Below, one piece after another: positions 1 through 8,465 of a stretch of DNA of 64,000 bases (position 1 is the stretch's first letter; each line of letters starts with the position of its first letter). The notes beneath the pieces were generated by a model that had not been told where the DNA came from, did not search any database, and worked only from the letters and a program-made list of their open reading frames with translations. The translations under genes and the position numbers were made by a program. Source of the stretch: an uncultured Bacillaceae bacterium (GTDB taxonomy: Bacteria > Bacillota > Bacilli > Bacillales > Bacillaceae_L); NCBI GenBank assembly GCA_947497585.1, contig CANMHG010000007.1, positions 62,001 through 126,000 of the forward strand, given 5' to 3'.

Positions 1-1
1 A

Positions 2-415
2 AATCTTGAAAAGCAACGAAATCGAGAGGTTCTAGAGATTATAGAGAAGGAATTTGATCTAGATTACAGAATTGAAGAAAAGGTTACACCAGGTAGTGGT
101 GTAAAACTAGCGGAGCGAATTTTCATTAATCAAGATTATGAATTTCAGTGGCCTGCACTTCATGAAGAAGAGGATGACGGAAAAGGATTTTGTCATGGAC
201 TTCGTAATCAAGCTGGGATCTTGGCTAATGGGACCGTTATTCCATGTTGTTTAGATGGTGAAGGTATTATCAATCTTGGTAATATCAATAACTCCACTTT
301 TACTGAAATTATTGAAGGTGAACGAGCAACTAATATAGTTGATGGGTTTTCTAGAAGAGAAGCAGTGGAGGAACTTTGTCGTAAATGTGGATACCGCAAA
401 AGGTTTGGTAAATAG
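2..415 (+). CDS. Radical SAM/SPASM protein, C-terminal part (5'-truncated by window)
   Basis: Only the last 137 codons are in the window; the reading frame is open from base 2 and no start is visible. The tail has a SPASM-like pattern: a Cys in FCHGL, then a strand containing NGTVIPCC, and a final LCRKC pair followed by basic residues. In this family such cysteines bind auxiliary iron-sulfur clusters, while the radical SAM CxxxCxxC motif lies further N-terminal, outside the window. The substrate (often a peptide or protein) cannot be judged from the tail alone. A hairpin terminator follows, so the gene ends its transcription unit. Confidence 0.75.
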   Translation, partial: NLEKQRNREVLEIIEKEFDLDYRIEEKVTPGSGVKLAERIFINQDYEFQWPALHEEEDDGKGFCHGLRNQAGILANGTVIPCCLDGEGIINLGNINNSTFTEIIEGERATNIVDGFSRREAVEELCRKCGYRKRFGK

Positions 416-499
416 TGCTTATGATTTATGATTTGGACTTTAGGATATAGGGATTAAATAGCCTGTAATGATACAAAGAAATTGTAATATACTTTTAAT

Positions 500-532
500 A
501 AGAAGTGTCTAGTAGATAGACGCTTCTTTTAT
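500..532 (+). terminator. Rho-independent terminator after the SPASM gene
   Basis: A 12-bp stem (AAGAAGTGTCTA pairing with TAGACGCTTCTT, one G-T pair) with a 5-nt loop runs directly into T-rich sequence. It lies between the radical SAM tail and the aminotransferase gene. Confidence 0.75.
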
Positions 533-565
533 TCTATCTATTGAAAAAAAGGAGAATCTATAGAA

Positions 566-1750
566 GTGAAATTTGATTCGATTTTCCCCAAAAGTATTAA
601 AGAAGCCCTAAAAAATAGCCCACCTGGCGAATGGATGTCTACCATTCCAAAAGAGTGTATACGTCTCAATTTAGGATATCCCGCACCGACGCTTGTTCCT
701 AGTGAGGGAATAAGGGCGGCTGTAAATAGACTTATTGATGAGGAGAAGGACTTACCACTTTATTATATTGGAAGTCCACAAATCTCTAGATTGAAAGAAC
801 AGATTCAAACAAGATTAAATGAACGTAATATCTATATAAACAGTGGTGAGCTTTTAATCACATCAGGTGCTTGTCAGGCAATAGATTTGATAGCCCGTAT
901 ACTCCTTGACGAAGACACAGTTGTAGCAATAGAATCACCAACATATATGGAAGCGTTGGAGATTTTTAAAAACTATACAAGTCAATTTATATGCATACCT
1001 ATAGATCAGCATGGTTTACAAACAGATAGACTAGAAGAAGTATTACAAGAAAGAAGAGAAAATGGCCTTACCCTTCCAAAGTTGTTATATACGATTCCAA
1101 CCTTTCATAATCCTACTGGAACGACGATGAGCATGGAGCGGCGGCAACATGCATTAGAGCTTGCTACTAAATACAACTTTTCAATTGTGGAGGATGATGC
1201 TTACGGGGAGTTAAATTTTCATAAGCCTATAGCTCCTTTAAAGTCGTTGGATAAGAGTAATCTTGTGATTCATGTGGGTTCATTATCAAAGGTAGTTGCT
1301 CCAGGAATGCGAATAGGCTGGGTAGCAGCACCAAGTGAAATTATAACTACTTTAGCTTGGTTCAAGAAAGATTTAGATCATCCGTTTGCTCAGGCAACGA
1401 TAGCTACATTTTTAGAAGGAGAGAATCTTGATAAACGACTTACTTCTTTAAGGGATGTGTATGAGGAAAAATGTAAAGTAATGATATTATCACTAAAGAA
1501 GTATTTTCCGGAAAGTGCTTCTTGGTATATACCTGAAGGAGGCTATTTCATTTGGGTAAAAGTACAAGGAGTCGACACAGAAAAGCTGTTAAAACAGGCT
1601 CTGTCTGAAGGTGTTGCTTATGTTCCTGGTAAGTATTTTTTCTATGATCCACATGCTGGAACTGAATTTTTTCGTCTTTCTTTTAGCTATGCAGATGAAA
1701 AAGAAATAAAAAAGGGAATAAAATTGCTCGGAAAGATTTTAAAGCCATAG
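566..1750 (+). CDS. PLP-dependent aminotransferase (fold type I, MocR/2-aminoadipate-like)
   Basis: A 394-residue aminotransferase of class I/II. Visible landmarks are the HNPTG segment, the VEDDAYG segment (Asp210/Asp211, pairing with the pyridine nitrogen) and SLSKVVAPGMRIGW, where Lys242 should form the Schiff base with PLP. The C-terminal domain ends normally. It resembles the aminotransferase half of MocR regulators and 2-aminoadipate or aromatic aminotransferases but has no N-terminal winged helix, so it should be a free-standing enzyme. The start is GTG at 566, set by GGAG 11 bases upstream. It is monocistronic, with a terminator on each side. The amino-acid substrate cannot be read from sequence. 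Confidence 0.85.
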   Translation: MKFDSIFPKSIKEALKNSPPGEWMSTIPKECIRLNLGYPAPTLVPSEGIRAAVNRLIDEEKDLPLYYIGSPQISRLKEQIQTRLNERNIYINSGELLITSGACQAIDLIARILLDEDTVVAIESPTYMEALEIFKNYTSQFICIPIDQHGLQTDRLEEVLQERRENGLTLPKLLYTIPTFHNPTGTTMSMERRQHALELATKYNFSIVEDDAYGELNFHKPIAPLKSLDKSNLVIHVGSLSKVVAPGMRIGWVAAPSEIITTLAWFKKDLDHPFAQATIATFLEGENLDKRLTSLRDVYEEKCKVMILSLKKYFPESASWYIPEGGYFIWVKVQGVDTEKLLKQALSEGVAYVPGKYFFYDPHAGTEFFRLSFSYADEKEIKKGIKLLGKILKP

Positions 1751-1793
1751 TCCACGAGAACGATAAAGGTCCTCGAGGATTATGGCTTTTTGA
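1741..1793. terminator. Terminator between convergent genes
   Basis: AAAGCCATAGTCC pairs with GGATTATGGCTTT across a loop containing an inner CGAG/CTCG pairing, followed by a T run. The stem begins within the last codons of the aminotransferase gene. The converging FAD oxidoreductase gene ends at 1801, so the hairpin may serve both strands. Confidence 0.65.
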
Positions 1794-1800
1794 ATATGAA

Positions 1801-3024
1801 CTATTTATTTAGCAAAGGCCTGTCTTGCAAAAACAACTCCATATCTTGGCTCTTTCCCTGGACAATATCCTGTGCAATGATCTTTGCTAGCATTTGGCTA
1901 TATACTGTCCCATTGTCACCGAAACCAAAAAGAAAATAGCTATTAGGATACTCTTCATAAATACCGATTATTGGTAGTCCATCTGCTGTTCCACCATAGA
2001 AACCAGTCAAATAAAACTCTGGTTCTACATTTATAGTAGGAAACATCTTGTTAAACTCCTCAATTAACTTGTCCTTTTTGGACATAAGCTTACTATCTCT
2101 ATCTTCTGGGTAGATGGTATTTTCGTCTAATCCTCCAATGATAATCCGATCATCAGCAGTGGTTCTCATATATATATAGGGCCGAGCAGTCTCCCAAATA
2201 AGCGTTCGTTTATACCAAGTCGAGATGTCTTTAACAGGGGTAGTAGTAACATTATATGTACTGACAAATGAAACCTTTTTTTCACTTTTTATATCAATGC
2301 CTTCATAACCTGCTGCAAAAATAACTTTATTTGCTCGGATAGAATAACCTGAGGTTGTTGAAATAATCATCTGATCTAACTCAGTATCAAAGTGATGTCC
2401 ATTCATTTCTGTATGCTCATAAATACGTATCCCTTTATTTGATACATAATCAAATAAGGCATGTGTATACTTAAAGGGGTTAATTTCTCCATCATTATAG
2501 GAATATATAGCAGCATCTCTACTAAATGGATATCTATTTTCTATCTCGTTCTTTTCTAGAAAAGTTAAATCAAAGTTATGCTCCTTTAGTAACATATACT
2601 CTTCTTTTAATTTCTGGATATCTTCTTTACAGCTAGCAAAGTAAAGTGTATCTCTACGGTAAAACTCACTATCAATTTCCACCTTCATAGTAGCTGCTTC
2701 CATCTCATTGATTGCTTCTTTTAGCAATTGTAAATACCGACTTATGTATTCCTTACCAAAAGCATTAACTAAGTTAATAAATAGTTTTTCTCCAGAATAT
2801 TGAATGAGTGCAGTATTCGCACTAGTACTTCCACTGCCAATTTTGTTTTTTTCAATAACCACCACATCTAAGCCTGAATCAGCTAAATAATAGGCAGATT
2901 GTGCAGCAGAGCTTCCTCCACCAATTATAAGTACATCACAATTAAGATCAGAGCCGAGCGTAGGATATTTAGGTGGGTTAGGAAGAGTAGTGGGCCAATA
3001 ATATTTTCCAGACTGTAAGTTCAT
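1801..3024 (-). CDS. FAD-dependent oxidoreductase, DAO (glycine/D-amino-acid oxidase) family
   Basis: A 407-residue flavoprotein. The N-terminus has a Rossmann dinucleotide-binding motif (LIIGGGSSAAQS, about residues 32-43) ending in an acidic residue in VVVIEK, followed by the STSANTALIQ segment typical of DAO enzymes. The C-terminal region has the GGTADGLPIIG and FLFGFGDNGT motifs that complete the FAD site. No signal peptide or membrane segment is seen. It is related in plan to the N-terminal part of the DAO-Rieske protein at 32337-33866 but lacks a Rieske domain. The ATG start has AGGAGG about 8 bases upstream. The substrate is unknown; a secondary amine or amino acid is typical for the family. 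Confidence 0.85.
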   Translation of the reverse strand: MNLQSGKYYWPTTLPNPPKYPTLGSDLNCDVLIIGGGSSAAQSAYYLADSGLDVVVIEKNKIGSGSTSANTALIQYSGEKLFINLVNAFGKEYISRYLQLLKEAINEMEAATMKVEIDSEFYRRDTLYFASCKEDIQKLKEEYMLLKEHNFDLTFLEKNEIENRYPFSRDAAIYSYNDGEINPFKYTHALFDYVSNKGIRIYEHTEMNGHHFDTELDQMIISTTSGYSIRANKVIFAAGYEGIDIKSEKKVSFVSTYNVTTTPVKDISTWYKRTLIWETARPYIYMRTTADDRIIIGGLDENTIYPEDRDSKLMSKKDKLIEEFNKMFPTINVEPEFYLTGFYGGTADGLPIIGIYEEYPNSYFLFGFGDNGTVYSQMLAKIIAQDIVQGKSQDMELFLQDRPLLNK

Positions 3025-3192
3025 TATTTCCTCCTACTTATAAAAGAATATGTATTATTTTAATCGTATTATTTCCCATGCAATTGGTTTCTACTTGTCC
3101 TACCTGTGAAAATTGCTTTAGTGGAAATAATTATGTCACTACAGCCTATAGACGAATAAACTGCAGTAAAAACGATATGAGGGCGATTAACG

Positions 3193-3813
3193 ATGACTAT
3201 TTCATTTCCAGTAAGTAGTAAGACGGCTAAAGTAAGTAGCGGACAGAAAAAAGTAGTGTATTATCCGCAGGTTTATGGAATGTCAAACCATAGTTTAGAA
3301 ATGTTCATAAATCGAACGATAGTGATTCAAACCCAACAACTAATAAATGAACAGGTAGGCAATATGCCAACAACAGTTGAAGAAATGCTCGGGTCTTATG
3401 AAATTAAAAATAATCAAAGAGAAGTGCTGAGCTTATCACTTTCGAACTACACGTATCATTCAAAAGCTGCTCATGGAATGACTTATATAAAATCCTTAAC
3501 GTATGATTTGAAAAGCGGGAAGCTTTGTCAACTTAAGGATCTGTTCAAACCTGGGAGCATTTATATTGATAGGCTTTCAGAGTTAATTAAAATGCAAATA
3601 AAAGAGCGAGATATTCAAACATTGGATGGATTTAGTACTATACGGCCAGACCAAGACTTTTATATTGCTGATAAAACGCTTGTGATTTATTTTCAGTTAT
3701 ATGAAATCACACCATATGTTTTTGGTTTTCCGATGTTTCCAATTTCGGTATATGATATTGCAGATATAATTAATGAGGATGGTCCATTGGGGCGTATGGC
3801 AGAAAATAATTAA
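3193..3813 (+). CDS. DUF3298/DUF4163 domain protein (RsiV/PdaC-type domain)
   Basis: A 206-residue protein whose body matches the DUF4163-DUF3298 pattern as I recognise it: a beta-rich N-terminal half, then LKSGKLCQLKDLFKPGS, TLVIYFQLYEITPY and the closing FPMFPISVYDIADIIN. In B. subtilis this fold forms the outer, lysozyme-binding part of anti-sigma factor RsiV and the accessory domain of deacetylase PdaC. Here it stands alone, with no obvious signal peptide, transmembrane helix or anti-sigma region, so whether it is exported is unclear. The start is ATG at 3193 with GAGGG upstream. A tandem repeat array begins 15 bp after the stop codon. Confidence 0.75.
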   Translation: MTISFPVSSKTAKVSSGQKKVVYYPQVYGMSNHSLEMFINRTIVIQTQQLINEQVGNMPTTVEEMLGSYEIKNNQREVLSLSLSNYTYHSKAAHGMTYIKSLTYDLKSGKLCQLKDLFKPGSIYIDRLSELIKMQIKERDIQTLDGFSTIRPDQDFYIADKTLVIYFQLYEITPYVFGFPMFPISVYDIADIINEDGPLGRMAENN

Positions 3814-3827
3814 ATATTCGTTTGAGT

Positions 3828-4311
3828 GAGGGTTCATAAGAAGATTATGTGACCTCGGAGTGTCAATTTTTCGTTTTAGAGGGTTGATAAAATGATTTAT
3901 GTGACCTCGGGAAGGTGATTTTCTGCATATGAGGGTTCATAAAGTGATTTATGTGACCTCAGAATTGTGATTCTCCACTGATGAGGGTTGATAAATTGAT
4001 TTATGTGACCTCGGATCTGCGATTCTCCACTAATGAGGGTTGATAAAATGATTTATGTGACCTCGGGAAGGTGATTTTCTGCATATGAGGGTTCATAAAG
4101 TGATTTATGTGACCTCAGAATTGTGATTCTCCACTGATGAGGGTTGATAAAATGATTTATGTGACCTCGGATCTGCAATTCTCCACTAATGAGGATTGAT
4201 AAAATGATTTATGTGACCTCGGGAAGGTGATTCTCCGCATATAAGGGTTCATAAGTGATTTATACGACCTCGGAATGGTCGTTTTCCACTTTAGAGGGTT
4301 CATAAAAAATG
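3828..4311. repeat. Tandem array I: ten units of about 52 bp with a 156-bp higher-order period
   Basis: Units begin with GAGGGTTSATAA at 3828, 3879, 3931, 3983, 4035, 4087, 4139, 4191, 4243 and 4294, so spacing is 52 bp in all but the first and last steps (51). Each unit carries an imperfect 30-bp palindrome running from GAGGGTT to GTGACCTC, with GAGG/CCTC ends. Three unit types (A: GGGAAGGTGATT, B: AGAATTGTGATT, C: ATCTGCGATT) alternate in order A-B-C-A-B-C-A, giving a 156-bp higher-order repeat. Units are contiguous with no unique spacers. No plausible gene lies in the array. It fills the gap between the DUF3298 gene and the tiny ORFs. Confidence 0.95.
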
Positions 4312-4400
4312 GTGTACGTTCTTTGAAGTTTTCGGAATGAGCCAAGATATAAAACTCATAAATTGAAAATGTGTTTATTTATCTACTTGGAGGGACGAGA

Positions 4401-4478
4401 ATGAGCAGAAAGTATCCAAATGATATGAATCGCCAACTCATGTCAGGTGGGCGTAACCCGATTATGCATGGATCGTGA
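4401..4478 (+). CDS. Tiny ORF (25 aa) with strong ribosome site
   Basis: Starts MSRKYPNDMNRQLMSGG and ends after 25 codons. GGAGGGA lies 5-11 bases upstream of the ATG, a strong Bacillus ribosome site that is the main reason to list it. I do not recognise the product. It overlaps the next small ORF by 11 bases in another frame, so it is either the first of two coupled micro-genes or the front of a single gene broken by a frameshift. Confidence 0.4.
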   Translation: MSRKYPNDMNRQLMSGGRNPIMHGS

Positions 4479-4596
4479 GGTGCATTATGATATTCTTACT
4501 CATTTATATACTCCTCAAGGCGTATACGAAATTACACCTCTAGTGTCTACTGGAAAATTAGTTTCCACTTTAAACTACTACTATAGAGTAATTTAG
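4468..4596 (+). CDS. Small ORF (42 aa), overlapping the previous one; possibly its frameshifted continuation
   Basis: The frame encodes MDREVHYDILTHLYTPQGVY and continues to LNYYYRVI, a protein-like composition unlike the neighbouring repeat DNA. It has no good ribosome site of its own. Its ATG lies 11 bases before the stop of the upstream tiny ORF, so it would depend on coupled translation. Joining the two frames gives one protein of about 65 residues. The stop is just ahead of the DedA ribosome site, consistent with an operon. Function unknown. Confidence 0.35.
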   Translation: MDREVHYDILTHLYTPQGVYEITPLVSTGKLVSTLNYYYRVI

Positions 4597-4611
4597 GTGG
4601 AGTTGAGCGTA

Positions 4612-5223
4612 ATGACAGAGATAATCTTAGCATTTATAGAGGATTGGGGGATATGGGGCATCCTTCTTTCATTATTTATCGAAGGCAGTGCCTTGCCCTT
4701 TTTTGGTACATTTTTAATTGTAACGGTCGGATTTATTATGGATTTATCATGGTTTGAACTCGTTTGGGTTTCACTGGTAGGGAGTCTAGTTTACGCAATT
4801 GGAAGCTTTATACCCTACTATATCGGCTTAAAGTTTGAAAAGTCAGTTGAGAAAAGGTTAAGCCAGTCCAAAAGAGAAAAATTAGAAAAAGCAAAAGTAT
4901 CATTTATTAAACACGGTATATGGAGTGTAGCGATTTCAAGTCCTCTACATTTAGGGAACGTAATTCCATTTTTAGCTGGTATGTCAAACATGAAGCTTTC
5001 GATTTATACATTATTAACAATCGCCGGAATTGCTCCTTCAACCTTTTTATTATTAAGCATTGGACGTTTTTATCAGGGAGATATTGAAACAGTAACTGCT
5101 TTTATTACTGAGTATCAATCAAAATTGCTAATAGGTTTTATCATTCTTTCTATTATTTATACAGTATGGAAGATATATGTAAAGAAATTAAAAAAGAAAA
5201 CCGAAAATTATTCAGTTGGATAG
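4612..5223 (+). CDS. DedA family (VTT/SNARE-associated) membrane protein
   Basis: About 203 residues with several hydrophobic segments. The N-terminal half has the DedA pattern FIEGSALPFFGTF (a re-entrant loop with Glu and Pro), then a second re-entrant region around SPLHLGNVIPFLAGMSNMK. The family is proposed to act in lipid carrier or phospholipid translocation across the inner membrane; which lipid this member handles is unknown. Highly conserved catalytic-type arginines of some DedA proteins are not evident here, so it is a divergent member. I choose the ATG at 4612 because GGTGGAG lies 9 bases before it; a GTG at 4597 is also in frame but touches the stop codon of the small upstream ORF. 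Confidence 0.75.
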   Translation: MTEIILAFIEDWGIWGILLSLFIEGSALPFFGTFLIVTVGFIMDLSWFELVWVSLVGSLVYAIGSFIPYYIGLKFEKSVEKRLSQSKREKLEKAKVSFIKHGIWSVAISSPLHLGNVIPFLAGMSNMKLSIYTLLTIAGIAPSTFLLLSIGRFYQGDIETVTAFITEYQSKLLIGFIILSIIYTVWKIYVKKLKKKTENYSVG

Positions 5224-5296
5224 CTCCCCATAGGAGGGAAGTGGAGAACAGCTATTAAATCTCTACACTTCCTTAACACTTTCAGGGACAACCCCC

Positions 5297-6622
5297 TTAA
5301 ATTGCTTTGTAGTCACTCTTATGACCAGTTGCTTTAGCGAGTGCTTCTAATTGCTCATTTATATATCGCCTATCTAAAGATAGAAGTATATTCTTATTAA
5401 TGCCCTCAATAATATACTCCGAAAATTCCCAGACCAATTCCTTTATTTGCTTTGAGTTGCTTTCTGCAATCAAGGTAAGTGCTTTTATCCCTGCAGTTAA
5501 TACTGAGATATCAGAAAATCCATATTGGCGAATTTGAAAAAAGCATTTATACAGGAAATCAGAGAAATCAGGTTTCTTGTAAATTACTCTGAGATTCCGG
5601 TTATCATCATTATGATATGACTTGGGTAGATGCTTACTTCCTAGCTTAGTTAGTATCTTTCCTAAATTATCGATACAGTTGATCGCAGTATTTGGGTCAT
5701 TAATTCCTGGTGATAAAGCACGAAGTCCAATTTCAACAATTTTTGTAAGCCCAAATTCTATATCATTAACAGCAGCTTGTTCTGAACCAATAATAAAATA
5801 CTTATCATAACTTCCTTTCACCTGATGAGAGGAAAGAAACCATAATGATAATAATGGAGTATCCTCGTCAACATAATCATTTACTTCTTTTTCAATTCTA
5901 ATAATACAATCTTCCTTCGTGGCTTGTTTAACTAAGCCTTCAATATCTATGTACTGAATATATCCTGAACCATTTAAGCTGAAATGTTTTGGCGGGATGT
6001 GTTTAATTTCTTCACTTTCCCAATCTTCCCATGGTGGATCTTCTTGTACATCCTTTGCATCCTTTAAGTCTTTATTAATTTTGTCAATTGTCTCAAGGGT
6101 AATCGTATGAATTAAATTACTTACCTGAATCCAGCCAGTAACATGATGGATAAAGAAGACAAAGACAAGTAAGCAAACAATAGAAATGAATATAGCAATG
6201 GCAGGAACGATGAAAGTTGTAGTCGTATCTGTTTCTCTTAAAAGCAAGAGTAAAAGAATGGAGTAAATAAATCCACCAACAAAAATGCCTAGAACACGTT
6301 GAGTACTATGATCGGTAATGAAGTTTTGTAGTGTTCTAGGAGAAAATTGTGAAAGATACGTTGTTAATACAACAAGAATTGTTGAGAATGTTATTGTTGT
6401 CATTGTGAGTAGAGAGGCGGATATGGAACTTAGGATGGTTTGTGCTAGATTGATATCTGTTAATAGAAAGTCCGGTAAAAAAGTGACTAATATTTCATTA
6501 TTTACTATATATGTATTAAGTTCCATGCTGAAAATTGCAAGAAAGGCTGCTATAAGTCCATATAAAGATGGTAGGTACCAAAAACGTTGTCTGATACGAA
6601 TGAATAAATTTGAAAAGCCCAT
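5297..6622 (-). CDS. DUF2254 predicted membrane protein
   Basis: A 441-residue protein of the DUF2254 family. Four hydrophobic segments occupy roughly residues 15-170 (around SLYGLIAAFLAIFSM, LLTMTTITFSTILVVL, VLGIFVGGFIYSILLL and FIVPAIAIFISIVCLL), followed by a long soluble C-terminal part. The family signature LSQFSPRTLQNFI lies between the second and third segments, and ALSPGINDPNTAINCID is in the soluble part. No biochemical role is established. The gene is alone on this strand, converging on the DedA gene. Confidence 0.8.
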   Translation of the reverse strand: MGFSNLFIRIRQRFWYLPSLYGLIAAFLAIFSMELNTYIVNNEILVTFLPDFLLTDINLAQTILSSISASLLTMTTITFSTILVVLTTYLSQFSPRTLQNFITDHSTQRVLGIFVGGFIYSILLLLLLRETDTTTTFIVPAIAIFISIVCLLVFVFFIHHVTGWIQVSNLIHTITLETIDKINKDLKDAKDVQEDPPWEDWESEEIKHIPPKHFSLNGSGYIQYIDIEGLVKQATKEDCIIRIEKEVNDYVDEDTPLLSLWFLSSHQVKGSYDKYFIIGSEQAAVNDIEFGLTKIVEIGLRALSPGINDPNTAINCIDNLGKILTKLGSKHLPKSYHNDDNRNLRVIYKKPDFSDFLYKCFFQIRQYGFSDISVLTAGIKALTLIAESNSKQIKELVWEFSEYIIEGINKNILLSLDRRYINEQLEALAKATGHKSDYKAI

Positions 6623-6904
6623 AAGTTAACACACTCACTTCCTACTAAATCCAATAAAATCCTTTGTATATTTTTTACTCCTTGCTAGGAGTTTTATACA
6701 ATTGCATTGATTAACTGGATTTTTGGAGCTGATCTTCTATGGGCAGAAAGAAATTAAGATTTACTATAGTGAGCACCACAAAAATGATTTTATAAGGTGT
6801 AGTTTGGGAAGGTATACTTTTAGTGCGTGAAACTTGTATTTATTAATTGTAAGTCTCAAAATAGACAGTATTAATTATTGTTTTTTATACATAGGGAGGT
6901 AGAA

Positions 6905-7960
6905 ATGTCTATGGAAATAGGTATCAGTACGTTTGTTGAAACTACACCAGATGTACAAACCGGTGAAGTTGTAAGTCATGCACAGCGCATTAGAGAGGTA
7001 GTCGAAGAAATTGTCCTTGCAGATAAAGTAGGATTAGATGTTTTTGGGGTAGGGGAACACCACAGAGAGGATTTTGCAGCATCTTCTCCAGCAGTTGTTC
7101 TAGCAGCTGCAGCATCGCAGACGGAAAAGATCAGGCTTACGAGCGCGGTTACAGTCCTTTCATCTGCAGATCCGGTACGAGTATTCCAGGACTTTGCCAC
7201 ACTTGATGGAATATCAAATGGACGTGCAGAAATCATGGCTGGAAGGGGTTCGTTTATCGAATCGTTTCCATTGTTCGGATATGACTTAAGAGATTATGAT
7301 GAGTTATTTGATGAAAAGCTAGAGCTATTGCTAGAACTACAAAAATCAGAAAAAGTTACATGGAGTGGAAGGCATCGACCAGCAATAAACAATCTAGGAG
7401 TGTATCCACGTCCGGTCCAAGACCCTTTACCAATCTGGATAGGAAGCGGGGGTAATACACAATCTGTCATTCGTGCTGGTTTACTAGGTTTACCTTTGGT
7501 TTTAGCGATCATAGGAGGAAGGCCTGTACAATTTGCCCCTCTTGTAGAGCTATATAAAAAAGCTGCTGAACAAGCGGGACATGATGTTTCGAAGCTTTCA
7601 GTTGCATCACATTCACACGGGTTTTTAGCAGAAGATACTCAAACGGCTGCTGATAAGTTTTTCCCTTCAACACAACAAGTGATGAATAAATTAGGGAGAG
7701 AACGTGGTTGGGGTCATTATGACCGAACAAGTTTTGATACAGCAAGAAGCTTTGAAGGAGCACTTTATGTAGGAGATGCAGATACAGTAGCACAAAAAAT
7801 CATTTACCTTCGAAAAAATGTAGGTGTTAATCGTTTCATGTTACATGTACCAGTTGGTTCTATGCCGCATGAAGATGTAATGAAAGCAATTGAACTGCTA
7901 GGTACAGAAGTAGCGCCTAAAGTTCGAGAAGAAATCTCAAAATGGGAAGCTGAGCAATAA
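6905..7960 (+). CDS. LLM-class flavin-dependent oxidoreductase (luciferase-like monooxygenase)
   Basis: A 351-residue TIM-barrel flavoenzyme of the bacterial luciferase superfamily. Visible motifs include DVFGVGEHHREDF near residue 45, AAAASQTEKIRLTSAVTVLS, FATLDGISNGRAEIMAGRGS and PIWIGSGGNT. These enzymes use reduced FMN or F420; Bacillaceae generally lack F420, so FMN is likelier. The substrate is unknown. The start is ATG at 6905, 4 bases after GGGAGGT; an ATG-less upstream extension is open but has no ribosome site. The gene stands alone: 280 bp of AT-rich DNA without another visible gene precedes it and a strong bidirectional terminator follows. Confidence 0.85.
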   Translation: MSMEIGISTFVETTPDVQTGEVVSHAQRIREVVEEIVLADKVGLDVFGVGEHHREDFAASSPAVVLAAAASQTEKIRLTSAVTVLSSADPVRVFQDFATLDGISNGRAEIMAGRGSFIESFPLFGYDLRDYDELFDEKLELLLELQKSEKVTWSGRHRPAINNLGVYPRPVQDPLPIWIGSGGNTQSVIRAGLLGLPLVLAIIGGRPVQFAPLVELYKKAAEQAGHDVSKLSVASHSHGFLAEDTQTAADKFFPSTQQVMNKLGRERGWGHYDRTSFDTARSFEGALYVGDADTVAQKIIYLRKNVGVNRFMLHVPVGSMPHEDVMKAIELLGTEVAPKVREEISKWEAEQ

Positions 7961-7980
7961 ACAATGAAAGTAGCTTAAAA

Positions 7981-8036
7981 TAAAAGAAAACAAAGACTGA
8001 TGCTTTGTGATCTCATCATGTCTTTGTTTTCTTTTA
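7981..8036. terminator. Bidirectional terminator with 17-bp perfect stem
   Basis: TAAAAGAAAACAAAGAC pairs perfectly with GTCTTTGTTTTCTTTTA around a 22-nt loop. Because the stem is A-rich on one arm and T-rich on the other, it provides a U-tract for both the flavoenzyme gene and the converging secreted-protein gene. Confidence 0.85.
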
Positions 8037-8465
8037 GTTATACCACTTTTTCCAGATATCTTTAGATTTCATACATCCATTATCATTGTTCCAGCCACTT
8101 TTATCCTTCTTACAATCTTTATCCGAGTCATCATCATCCCACCAGCACTTTTTCCAGAAGCAATGCCACCAATCATGCTTATGGTCCCAATGGTCTTTAT
8201 CTTCCCAATCCCAGTCTTTATCGCTATCTTTACCTCGCTCCTTATTATCACGGTCGTTGTCTTTATCATGATGACGATATTCCGTTTCTTTCGACTTTTT
8301 GTCATCGGTCTCGCTTGCTGTAACTAAAAAGCTAAAGTAGTTATGAAAAAAGCCAAAGAAAGAGTTAGCCTCTGAGGAGTCGTGTGTAGTTGCATGAGAT
8401 ATAGTAGGGTTTAATAAGATGGACATAAATAGAATTAGAGAAGTGATATGTATTGACTTTTTCAA
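8034..8465 (-). CDS. Secreted low-complexity protein rich in Asp, Lys, His and Trp
   Basis: A 143-residue product with a typical signal peptide (MKKS, then ITSLILFMSILLNPTI, cleavage probably after SHA near residue 25). After a short hydrophobic stretch (FFGFFHNYFSFL) the rest is dominated by Asp, Lys, His and Trp, with DWDWEDKDHWDHKHDWW and CWWDDDDSDKDCKKDK and four cysteines. Such composition suggests a surface or cell-wall-associated, perhaps metal-binding, protein, but that is inference. The start is TTG at 8465 with GGAGGG 10 bases upstream. The opposite strand is also open over part of the gene but lacks a ribosome site. I do not recognise a family. Confidence 0.65.
   Translation of the reverse strand: MKKSIHITSLILFMSILLNPTISHATTHDSSEANSFFGFFHNYFSFLVTASETDDKKSKETEYRHHDKDNDRDNKERGKDSDKDWDWEDKDHWDHKHDWWHCFWKKCWWDDDDSDKDCKKDKSGWNNDNGCMKSKDIWKKWYN

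Noticed and set aside
3828..4311. CRISPR array
   Set aside because: Units are contiguous with no unique spacers, unit sequence varies in a regular A-B-C order, and no cas genes are present.
6318..6629. 103-codon plus-strand ORF over the DUF2254 gene
   Set aside because: Antisense shadow of a well-supported membrane protein; no ribosome site.
8007..8327. Plus-strand ORF opposite the Asp/Lys/Trp-rich gene (hydrophobic product)
   Set aside because: It is the antisense of a D/K-codon-rich gene, which automatically yields hydrophobic codons; it lacks a ribosome site, whereas the minus-strand gene has GGAGGG and a signal peptide.
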